Numbered from the stretch's first letter, positions 1 through 5,266 are shown. The stretch is DNA of 5,334 bases from Actinomycetes bacterium (GCA_023437745.1 JAEZFI010000137.1:1-5334), one strand, 5' to 3'. Program-made: numbers and translations. Notes: generated from the letters alone by a model not told the origin.

Positions 1-38
1 CGGCCGGAAGTCGGTGGCCGGCCACCGAGTTCCGGCCG
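1..38 (-). terminator. Near-perfect 38-nt palindrome, likely terminator of the monooxygenase gene
   Basis: Positions 1-19 are complementary to 38-20 except for one G/G opposition (10/29). The sequence can therefore form an 18-pair, very GC-rich hairpin (outer arm CGGCCGGAA/TTCCGGCCG, inner arm TCGGTGGCC/GGCCACCGA). It lies 21 nt beyond the monooxygenase stop codon on the minus strand, where a transcription terminator would be expected. It has no U-tract, which is common for actinobacterial hairpin terminators. It may continue to the left of the window. Confidence 0.55.
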
Positions 39-59
39 AGTTCGGCGGGTGACGGCGGG

Positions 60-1517
60 TCACGCTCCCGGGCCGAACCACCGGTCGATCGCACGCCCGA
101 GCTCGGGGTCGGTCAGCTCGCCAACCCATGCGACGTGGCCGTCGGGGCGGATCAGTACGGCCGGCGGCGCAGCCACCTCACCGAGGACGGGCAGCTCCCA
201 CGGGCCGTCGTCGCTCGCCTCGACCGTCGTCACCCGACCAGCCCACGGCGAAGGCTCCTCGCCGCCGGACCCGGTCAGGTCGAGGAGGACCGGCCGTGCA
301 TCGTGCAGCAGGGTGAACACCCGGGTCGCTCCGGAGTCCGTGTGCAGATCGAGGTCGGGCATGCGCCGACCCACCAGGGGATGCCCCTCCCCCAGGTCGT
401 AGTGCACGTCCAGCCCGGTGATCATCGCCGCGACGTGCCGGCGTGGTCCGTCCATGGCGAGCAGCTCGGCCATGGTGCTGCGGAGGGCGGGGTGACGGTC
501 GTCGTGGGTGAGGAGCGCTGCCTGGGCCTCGGTGTTCCGCAGCAGCCGGGCCCCCACCGGGTGCCGCTCGTCCTGGTACGTGTCGAGCAGGCGGTCGGGC
601 GACACGCCCTTCGCCACCTGCCCCAGCTTCCACCCCAGGTTCACGGCATCCTGCACGCCGGTGTTGAGGCCCTGGCCGCCGTACGGCGGGTGCACGTGCG
701 CGGCGTCGCCGGCCAGCAGCACACGGCCCGTGCGGTAGGTCGCCGCCTGCCGGGACACGTCGGTGAACCGGGTGAGCCCGGTCGGGCTGTGCGCGCCGAA
801 GTCCGTCCCGTACGCAGCGGTGAGGGCGTCCCGGAGGTCCTGCAGCGTCGGCTCCCCTGTGTGCGCGGCGTGCTGCTCCTTGACGACCGCACCGAACCGC
901 CCGGCGCCCTCCTCACCGGCCACCGGCCCGATCCCCCCGCCTTCGGGGCGCACCCCGAGGGCGGGCGCCTCCATCGCGACCTCGGCCATGACGAAGCTCG
1001 TCGAGGCATCGAAGCCCGGGAAGTCGATGCCCGCGAGCTTCCGGACCAGGCTGCGTCCGCCGTCGCACCCGACGACGTACTGGGCGCGGAGTGGCTGACC
1101 CCCCGACACCGCGACGTCGACACCCTCGGCGTCCTGGGTGAACCCTTCGACCTCGCACCCCCGAAGGGTGGGCACACCGAGCTCGTCGACCCACTCCGAC
1201 AGGAGCCGCTCGCTCTCCCGCTGCCAGAGCGCGAGGACGTAGGGGTGACGGGTCGGGAGATCGCGGGTGTCGAGCGGGACGTAGGCGTAGCCCACGGCGG
1301 GGTGGACCTGACCGGCGGCGAGGAACCGGTCCACGACGCCGCGCTGGTCGAGCACCTCGAGGGTGCGGGCGTGGAGACCGCCGGCGCGCGAGCCGCCGAA
1401 CTCCTCGGTCGTCCGACGTTCGACGATCACGACGTCGACGCCCGCCAGCTTCAGCTCGGCGGCCAGCATCGACCCCGTCGGGCCGCCTCCTGCGATCACC
1501 ACGTCGTGCTCGGTCAT
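60..1517 (-). CDS. rox: FAD-dependent aromatic monooxygenase, Rox-like (rifampicin monooxygenase family)
   Basis: This 485-residue cytoplasmic flavoprotein belongs to the class A (PheA/TfdB-type) hydroxylases, which use NAD(P)H and O2 to hydroxylate aromatic rings. The closest resemblance I recognise is Rox, which monooxygenates the rifamycin naphthyl ring and inactivates the drug. The N-terminal FAD dinucleotide-binding motif GGGPTG is at residues 10-15. The DG motif GCDGGRS is at 150-156. The GD motif, starting GDAAHVHPPYGGQGLN, is at 270-285. A thioredoxin-like C-terminal domain spans about 385-485 and includes RPDGHVAWVGE (457-467), as in Rox. Length is close to the family norm of about 470-480. 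The ATG at 1517 is chosen because GAGGAG lies 6 nt upstream and the flavin strand begins right after it. An in-frame upstream start at 1661 would add 48 residues unlike the family and would overlap the putative promoter. The segment around residues 180-230 differs from the Rox sequence I remember, so the substrate could be another polyketide or phenol. An RAE-like site 72 nt upstream favours a rifamycin link. Confidence 0.9.
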   Translation of the reverse strand: MTEHDVVIAGGGPTGSMLAAELKLAGVDVVIVERRTTEEFGGSRAGGLHARTLEVLDQRGVVDRFLAAGQVHPAVGYAYVPLDTRDLPTRHPYVLALWQRESERLLSEWVDELGVPTLRGCEVEGFTQDAEGVDVAVSGGQPLRAQYVVGCDGGRSLVRKLAGIDFPGFDASTSFVMAEVAMEAPALGVRPEGGGIGPVAGEEGAGRFGAVVKEQHAAHTGEPTLQDLRDALTAAYGTDFGAHSPTGLTRFTDVSRQAATYRTGRVLLAGDAAHVHPPYGGQGLNTGVQDAVNLGWKLGQVAKGVSPDRLLDTYQDERHPVGARLLRNTEAQAALLTHDDRHPALRSTMAELLAMDGPRRHVAAMITGLDVHYDLGEGHPLVGRRMPDLDLHTDSGATRVFTLLHDARPVLLDLTGSGGEEPSPWAGRVTTVEASDDGPWELPVLGEVAAPPAVLIRPDGHVAWVGELTDPELGRAIDRWFGPGA

Positions 1518-1523
1518 CCACTG

Positions 1524-1529
1524 CTCCTC
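1524..1529 (-). promoter_or_regulatory. Ribosome binding site that fixes the monooxygenase start
   Basis: The minus-strand sequence reads GAGGAG, then a 6-nt spacer, then the ATG at 1517. This near-ideal Shine-Dalgarno site supports 1517 rather than the longer open frame that begins at 1661. Confidence 0.8.
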
Positions 1530-1589
1530 GGGGGGGTCGCGGTCGGCCGCGGATCGGCGCGACGGACCCGTCAGGATCAGCACGTCGGA

Positions 1590-1608
1590 GGTCCTTGCGG
1601 CAAGACCC
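1590..1608. promoter_or_regulatory. RAE-like inverted repeat (rifamycin-associated element)
   Basis: The 19-bp sequence GGTCCTTGCGGCAAGACCC is an imperfect inverted repeat centred on position 1599: CTTGC/GCAAG inside, GG/CC outside, two mismatched pairs between. From memory, the actinobacterial RAE is close to GGGGCTTGCGGCAAGGCCC, which differs at three positions (3, 4 and 16) and shares the whole CTTGCGGCAAG core. The RAE is known upstream of rifamycin-inactivation and protection genes (rox, rph, arr, helR) and is needed for rifamycin induction. Here it lies 72 nt upstream of the Rox-like start and 156 nt upstream of the VOC start, so it sits between two divergent genes. The consensus is recalled, not searched. 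Confidence 0.72.
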
Positions 1609-1625
1609 CCACGTCGCGTTACGCT
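1595..1625 (+). promoter_or_regulatory. Possible promoter of the VOC gene overlapping the RAE-like site
   Basis: TTGCGG (1595-1600), inside the RAE-like repeat, resembles a -35 box. TACGCT (1620-1625) fits the actinobacterial -10 pattern TAnnnT. The 19-nt spacing is longer than ideal. The mirror-image minus-strand pair (TTGCCG and GATCCT, also 19 nt apart) is a weaker match. Tentative; apart from this and the RBS sites I see no further clear signal in the 247-bp divergent region. Confidence 0.25.
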
Positions 1626-1751
1626 TCGCATGGCGGCACGCGGCTTACGACCCGGTCGCACTCGCGCAGCGGCGGGGGGGCACGACGGACGACGCGCCGA
1701 TGAGTTCTGCGATGCCGCGACGTCTCACCGGGCACAGCATCCACTTCCCTG

Positions 1752-1757
1752 AAGGAG
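1752..1757 (+). promoter_or_regulatory. Ribosome binding site of the VOC gene
   Basis: AAGGAG is followed by a 7-nt spacer and the ATG at 1765. It is a strong Shine-Dalgarno sequence that fixes the start. Confidence 0.85.
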
Positions 1758-1764
1758 CCCTCCC

Positions 1765-2532
1765 ATGCCACGACGTGACCTCGCCCCCAACGGCGCCCCC
1801 TGCTGGATCGACCTCTTCACCTCGGACACCGACGCCACCCGGTCCTTCTACGGCGGGCTCTTCGGGTGGGAGTCCGAGCAGACGGGCCCCGAGTACGGCG
1901 GCTACATCAACTTCCTGAAGGACGGCCAGCCCATCGCCGGCTGCATGCTCAACGATGGGTCGGCGGGAGCGCCGGACACCTGGACGATCTACCTCGCCAC
2001 CGCCGACGCGCAGGCCACGGTCGCCGCCGCCGAGGCGAACGGCGGGCAGGTCCACCTCCCTCCGATGGACGTGATGACCCTCGGTGTGATGGCGATGGTC
2101 GCGGATCCGGGTGGCGCCGCCATCGGCATCTGGCAGCCGGGCGAGCACAAGGGCTTCACCGAGCTGGCCGAGCCCAACACCCCGTCGTGGTTCGAGCTCC
2201 ACACCCGCACCTACGAGGAGTCGGTGCGGTTCTACGAGTCCGTGTTCGGGTGGACGACGCACGTCGTCAGCGACGAGCCGGACTTCCGGTACACGACCTT
2301 CGGCAAGGAGGAGGACGCACACGCCGGGATCATGGACGCCTCGGCGTTCCTCCCCGAGGGCGTGCCCTCCCACTGGTCGGTGTACTTCGGCGTCGAGGAC
2401 ACGGATAAGGCCCTCGAGCGCGTGGTCGAGCTCGGCGGCACGGTGGTCGAGCCGGCCATGGACTCCCCCTACGGTCGCCTCGCCCGGGCCGCCGACCCGA
2501 CGGGCGCCCAGTTCAAGCTCGTCGCCGGCTGA
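1765..2532 (+). CDS. Two-domain VOC family protein (glyoxalase/bleomycin-resistance fold, Rv0577-like)
   Basis: This 255-residue soluble protein is built of two tandem VOC (beta-alpha-beta-beta-beta) modules. Module 1 starts at CWIDLFTSD (13-21), continues with FYGGLFGW (28-35) and ends at ADPGGAAIGIWQ (113-124). Module 2 starts at SWFELHTRTYEESV (141-154), continues with FYESVFGW (156-163) and ends at ADPTGAQFKLVAG (243-255). Length and layout match the Mycobacterium tuberculosis Rv0577 (CFP32/TB27.3) group, which has been linked to methylglyoxal detoxification. The usual metal-ligand glutamate of the last strand (DPxGNxxEL) is replaced in both modules (G121 and K251), as I recall it also is in Rv0577. 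A classical metal-dependent glyoxalase or dioxygenase is therefore doubtful; binding or sequestering a small molecule is possible. The start is supported by AAGGAG 7 nt upstream. The gene is divergent from the Rox-like gene, shares its upstream region with it, and is followed by a hairpin. The exact substrate is unknown. Confidence 0.92.
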   Translation: MPRRDLAPNGAPCWIDLFTSDTDATRSFYGGLFGWESEQTGPEYGGYINFLKDGQPIAGCMLNDGSAGAPDTWTIYLATADAQATVAAAEANGGQVHLPPMDVMTLGVMAMVADPGGAAIGIWQPGEHKGFTELAEPNTPSWFELHTRTYEESVRFYESVFGWTTHVVSDEPDFRYTTFGKEEDAHAGIMDASAFLPEGVPSHWSVYFGVEDTDKALERVVELGGTVVEPAMDSPYGRLARAADPTGAQFKLVAG

Positions 2533-2541
2533 CACGCACCC

Positions 2542-2591
2542 GTTCTGTGGTGTCGATCGCGCCACTTCTGGCGCGTTCGACGCCACAGAAC
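2542..2591 (+). terminator. Long hairpin after the VOC gene
   Basis: Positions 2542-2564 pair with 2591-2569 around a CTTC tetraloop (2565-2568). This makes a 23-position stem with one T/T mismatch (2557/2576) and one G-T wobble (2551/2582). It begins 9 nt after the VOC stop codon, a typical terminator position, and separates this gene from the sigma factor/ogt pair. It has no U-tract. The outer arms GTTCTGT/ACAGAAC resemble those of the palindrome at 5289-5334, so it may be one copy of a dispersed palindrome family. Confidence 0.65.
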
Positions 2592-2659
2592 CCGTGGGTC
2601 GGCGAAGCTGGACGACCCGGACCTCACGGATCCGGCGTCGCCGGCGTTGACAGGGTGTG

Positions 2660-3133
2660 ATGGCGCAACCGTTCGAGCAGATCGTCACCGAGCACGGTGC
2701 GGTGGTCCTGCGGGTGTGCCGCGCCCTCGTCGGGCCGCACGACGCCGAGGACGCATGGGCCGAGACGTTCCTCGCCGCGCTGCGCGCCTACCCGGACCTG
2801 CGGCCCGACAGCAACGTGCGCGGCTGGCTCGTCACCATCGCCCACCGCAAGGCGCTCGACCAGATCCGTTCGACGTCCCGGGCGCCCGTTCCCACGGGTG
2901 CGGTGCCCGAGCGGGCGACGGTCGCTCCCCCGGCCGAACCCGAGGACGAGCTGTGGTCGGCGGTCGCCGCGCTGCCACCCAAGCAGCGGGGCGCCGTCGC
3001 GTACCGCCACCTCGCCGGCCTGCCGTACGCCGAGGTCGCCGCGCTGCTCGGCACCACCGAGGCAGCCGCCCGGCGCAGCGCCTCCGACGGCATCGCCGCC
3101 CTGAGGAAGCACTACGACGGAGGTGCACGATGA
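2660..3133 (+). CDS. Small ECF-type RNA polymerase sigma factor
   Basis: This 157-residue protein has only sigma regions 2 and 4, the ECF (group 4) architecture. It would direct RNA polymerase to a dedicated promoter set. Region 2 covers about 8-72, with the core-binding helix DAEDAWAETFLAALRAY (28-44) and the promoter-melting/-10 recognition helix WLVTIAHRKALDQIR (56-70). A proline/alanine-rich linker spans 73-96. Region 4 covers about 97-152: LPPKQRGAVAYRHLAGL (105-121), then the helix-turn-helix YAEVAALLGTTEAAARRSASDGIAALRK (123-150). The ATG at 2660 is preferred over the GTG one codon earlier because AGGG at 2652-2655 would leave only 1 nt before the GTG. No zinc-finger or membrane anti-sigma gene is adjacent. 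The next frame is ogt, whose ATG overlaps this stop codon (ATGA), so the two are co-transcribed and probably translationally coupled. That suggests a sigma factor serving DNA-alkylation stress; the function is inferred only from its neighbour. Confidence 0.88.
   Translation: MAQPFEQIVTEHGAVVLRVCRALVGPHDAEDAWAETFLAALRAYPDLRPDSNVRGWLVTIAHRKALDQIRSTSRAPVPTGAVPERATVAPPAEPEDELWSAVAALPPKQRGAVAYRHLAGLPYAEVAALLGTTEAAARRSASDGIAALRKHYDGGAR
3119..3123 (+). promoter_or_regulatory. Ribosome binding site of ogt inside the sigma factor gene
   Basis: GGAGG lies in the last codons of the sigma factor gene, 6 nt before the ATG at 3130. It supports this start over longer in-frame extensions that would run back through the sigma gene. 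Confidence 0.85.
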
Positions 3134-3759
3134 CCAGCAACGGAACCGCACCCGACGAGCGGGACGACAGGTGGGCGACTGCGGTGCTCGGCCGTGACGG
3201 GCGCCCGGTGGACGGCCGCCTCCACGACCGCCTCGTGGCCGAGGCCGACGCCGAGGGCCTCCTCGACGTCGCCTACCGGACGGTCGACACGCCGATCGGG
3301 CTGCTCCTCCTCGCCGCGACGACGGAGGGGCTGGTACGGGTCGCGTTCGACCGCGAGGACCACGATGCCGTGCTCGAGCGGCTCGCGGTCGCGATCAGCC
3401 CGAGGATCCTGCGGGCACCGCGACGGCTCGACGAGGCGGCCCGGCAGCTCGACGAGTACTTCGCCGGCACCCGTCGACACTTCGACCTGCCGATCGACTT
3501 CCGCCTGACGCAGGGCTTCCGGCGCCGGGTGCTGGAGCACCTGCAGCACATCGGCTACGGCGCGACGGAGAGCTACGCCGCGGTCGCTGCGGCCTCGGGC
3601 AGCCCGGCGGCAGTGCGTGCCGTCGGTTCGGCGTGCGCCAACAACCCGATCCCGGTCGTGGTGCCGTGCCATCGCGTCGTGCGGAGCGACGGCACCATCG
3701 GGCAGTACCTCGGCGGCACGGAGGCCAAGCAGGCGCTGCTCGCCCTCGAGGCGGCCTGA
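3130..3759 (+). CDS. ogt: Methylated-DNA-[protein]-cysteine S-methyltransferase (O6-alkylguanine-DNA alkyltransferase)
   Basis: This 209-residue suicide repair protein transfers the alkyl group from O6-alkylguanine (and O4-alkylthymine) in DNA to its own cysteine. The active-site motif PCHRV is at 179-183, with acceptor Cys180. Upstream are the DNA-binding helix and arginine finger AVRAVGSACANNPIPVVV (161-178, probably Arg163) and the helix-turn-helix entry SYAAVA (148-153). GQYLGGTEAKQALLALE (191-207) closes the domain. The N-terminal RNase H-like methyltransferase subdomain runs from about 48 (AYRTVDTPIGLLLLAATTEGLVRVAF) to about 122. At 209 residues it is longer than E. coli Ogt (about 171). 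The excess is a charged 45-residue N-terminal extension with no motif I recognise. The ATG overlaps the sigma factor stop codon (ATGA), and GGAGG lies 6 nt upstream. It converges on the DUF167 gene with a 6-nt gap. The enzyme assignment is secure; a regulatory role with the sigma factor is inference. Confidence 0.96.
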   Translation: MTSNGTAPDERDDRWATAVLGRDGRPVDGRLHDRLVAEADAEGLLDVAYRTVDTPIGLLLLAATTEGLVRVAFDREDHDAVLERLAVAISPRILRAPRRLDEAARQLDEYFAGTRRHFDLPIDFRLTQGFRRRVLEHLQHIGYGATESYAAVAAASGSPAAVRAVGSACANNPIPVVVPCHRVVRSDGTIGQYLGGTEAKQALLALEAA

Positions 3760-3765
3760 CCGGGC

Positions 3766-4083
3766 TCAGCCCACGTCGAGGAGCGTCGGCGGCGGAACGT
3801 CCAGCCCCTCGATCCGGACCGCCTTGTGGCGGGACCGCTCCCCACGCACCACGCCCACCGCAGCACGCCGGACACCGAACAGCTCGCCCAGGAGTCGCCG
3901 CAGCTCCGCGTTCGCCTTGCCCTCGACCGCCGGCGCCGCGACGCGGACCCGCAGCTCGTCGCCCGACGCGTCGATGAGCTCCGACCGCCGCCCGCCCGGC
4001 GTGACGCGCACGGTCACGACGATCGCATCGCCCGCGGGTGTCCACCACGTCGGCGCTGCCCGGTTCGTCGAGTCGTCGCCCAT
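3766..4083 (-). CDS. DUF167 (YggU family) protein
   Basis: This 105-residue small basic protein belongs to the DUF167/UPF0235 family, known from structures but with no firmly established function. The signature is complete: IVVTVRVTPGGRRSELI (21-37), the core LRVRVAAPAVEGKANAEL (44-61) with the invariant G-K-A-N (55-58), then LLGELFGV (64-71) and GERSRHKAVRI (81-91). The ATG at 4083 is chosen because the family domain starts about 15 residues later. The longer frame to 4212 would run deep into the upstream gene and adds non-family sequence. Its Shine-Dalgarno site is weak (GGACGAG, about 9 nt upstream). The start lies 26 nt after the baeRF-like stop codon on the same strand, so the two are probably co-transcribed. 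Its 3' end converges on ogt with 6 nt between them. Confidence 0.92.
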   Translation of the reverse strand: MGDDSTNRAAPTWWTPAGDAIVVTVRVTPGGRRSELIDASGDELRVRVAAPAVEGKANAELRRLLGELFGVRRAAVGVVRGERSRHKAVRIEGLDVPPPTLLDVG

Positions 4084-4109
4084 GGCGACAGTCTCGTCCG
4101 AGCAGGCGC

Positions 4110-5255
4110 TCAGGCCGTACCGGGCGCTCTCGGGAACCGGAGCAGGGCGGCCACCCCGTCGGCCATCTCGGGCACCTTCGGCGTCATCCTGACCTGCGCG
4201 CCGCTGGCCCACGCAGCCCGGATCATGACGTCGACCATGCGTCCGTCGCGCAGGTCGAGCCCTTCGAGGTCCGACTCACGAGCAGCGATCGAGAGCCGGT
4301 CGCTCGCCCGGTAGAACATCCGCCGTCCCGACAGCCGGTCGTCGTTGACCAGGAGCGTGTCGACGGCGGCAGAGCGGAGCGCCGCGGCCACGTCGGCGAT
4401 GCCCGCCACGCCGCGGTCACGCTGGCCGAGCTCCTCCTTCAGCTTGGCGACGAGCTCGACGGTGTCCTCGGCGATCGCGCTCCGGTACAGGCGCGAGCTG
4501 CCCTCCTCGACGCTGCCCTCGGAACCCTTTCCCCGGCCGCCGGTCACCCGGCGGGTCAGCGACCGGATGCGGGGCGGCAGCTGGTCGACCATCATCTCGA
4601 CGGCCTTGAGGTCGCCGGCCACGACCACGATCCGCGGGTCGAGGCGCTCGACCAGCCCGACGACCTGCTCGGCCACCTCGGCGGTGTTCGCCCTCCACCG
4701 CTCCTGCGCCTGTGCGTCGTAGTGGGGCTGCTTCCAGTCCCCCCTCGGCGACTTCCGGATGTCCGGGCCGACGTCGCCCGTCACGACGCCCAGCAGGCGC
4801 CGCTGCCGGCCGCCGGTGAAGATGTCCGCGCCCGTGCGATCGATCAGGACGAGGAGGGCGGGCGGGTTCGACTGGTGCCAGTGGATCAGCGGGCAGAGCC
4901 TCGGCAGAGAGTCCCAGGCCGCGACGTCGGCCCCCACGTGCTCACCGACCGCGGTGACCATCGTGCCGTCGGCGGCGGCGATGCACGCCAGCGCATTACC
5001 CTCGGTGCGGGCGTCTCGGAGCCACTCCCCGATGCGGTCGAGCAGCGCCTCGGGCGTGCCCCGGTCGTGGAGGGTGCGGCGGTGCTCCTTCCACCGGCGC
5101 TCGAACCGCGTCGGGGCGTTCTCCACCGCCAGCTCGGTGTCCAGCATCACGGACACGAACGGCCCCTCGGACTCGAAGAGGGCGGCTGCGTCGGGCAGGT
5201 CGTCGACCCCGACGCCCACCCGCGGAACGGTCAACGACGACTCCACGGCGGGCAC
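4110..5255 (-). CDS. Bacterial archaeo-eukaryotic release factor-like protein (baeRF/Vms1-related, Rv2629-like)
   Basis: This 381-residue protein resembles the baeRF families, bacterial relatives of eRF1 and of the peptidyl-tRNA hydrolase Vms1/ANKZF1, which act or are proposed to act on stalled ribosomes. M. tuberculosis Rv2629 is of this type. The N-terminal part (about 33-130) ends in LIHWHQSNPP. The middle domain has the strand ALLVLIDRTGADIFTGG (133-149), then RGDWKQPHYDAQAQERWRAN (171-190) leading into a long helix. I align its GDWKQ (172-176) with the GGQ-type catalytic loop of eRF1 and the GGWSQ-like loop of other baeRFs, which would make Gln176 the catalytic candidate. The L7Ae-like third domain is about 205-372: IVVVAGDLKAVEMMVDQLP (209-227), a glycine-rich loop GGRGKGSEGS (239-248), and a VDTLLVNDDRL strand (298-308). 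The start is a GTG with GGAG 7 nt upstream; a GTG three codons later is an alternative. It is the first gene of a probable operon with DUF167. Family is fairly sure; biochemical role is inferred. Confidence 0.85.
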   Translation of the reverse strand: MPAVESSLTVPRVGVGVDDLPDAAALFESEGPFVSVMLDTELAVENAPTRFERRWKEHRRTLHDRGTPEALLDRIGEWLRDARTEGNALACIAAADGTMVTAVGEHVGADVAAWDSLPRLCPLIHWHQSNPPALLVLIDRTGADIFTGGRQRRLLGVVTGDVGPDIRKSPRGDWKQPHYDAQAQERWRANTAEVAEQVVGLVERLDPRIVVVAGDLKAVEMMVDQLPPRIRSLTRRVTGGRGKGSEGSVEEGSSRLYRSAIAEDTVELVAKLKEELGQRDRGVAGIADVAAALRSAAVDTLLVNDDRLSGRRMFYRASDRLSIAARESDLEGLDLRDGRMVDVMIRAAWASGAQVRMTPKVPEMADGVAALLRFPRAPGTA

Positions 5256-5262
5256 CTACCCG

Positions 5263-5266
5263 CTCC
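5263..5266 (-). promoter_or_regulatory. Ribosome binding site supporting the GTG start of the baeRF-like gene
   Basis: The minus strand has GGAG followed by a 7-nt spacer and the GTG at 5255. It is moderate in strength but well placed. No convincing -10/-35 pair is visible between it and the palindrome at 5289. Confidence 0.55.

Noticed and set aside
1518..1661. 48-residue N-terminal extension of the monooxygenase frame
   Set aside because: It would run through the RAE-like site, is unlike the family, and a strong Shine-Dalgarno sequence precedes the internal ATG at 1517.
135..1703. 522-residue open frame on the plus strand opposite the monooxygenase
   Set aside because: It is antisense to a gene with full FAD-monooxygenase motifs. 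Its translation is low-complexity Arg/Pro/Gly/Val with no domain, as expected from an antisense frame in GC-rich DNA.
2647..2652. Perfect TTGACA (-35-like) just before the sigma factor gene
   Set aside because: No -10 hexamer lies at a workable distance, and such a promoter would start transcription inside the coding region. Likely chance.
2588..2659. GAACC after the hairpin as a possible ECF autoregulatory -35 element
   Set aside because: No CGTC/CGTT-like -10 is found at 16-17 nt spacing, and the GAACC is part of the hairpin arm.
1645..2688. 347-residue open frame on the minus strand opposite the VOC gene
   Set aside because: It is the antisense shadow of a clearly recognisable two-domain VOC protein. 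It runs through the hairpin at 2542-2591 and shows no motif.
3762..3772. GGGCTCAGCCC between the convergent ogt and DUF167 genes as a bidirectional terminator
   Set aside because: The hairpin would have only about 4 pairs with a 3-nt loop and overlaps the DUF167 stop codon. Too weak to call.
4084..4212. 43-residue N-terminal extension of the DUF167 frame
   Set aside because: It overlaps the 3' end of the baeRF-like gene and adds sequence foreign to the family; the ATG at 4083 fits the family's usual length.
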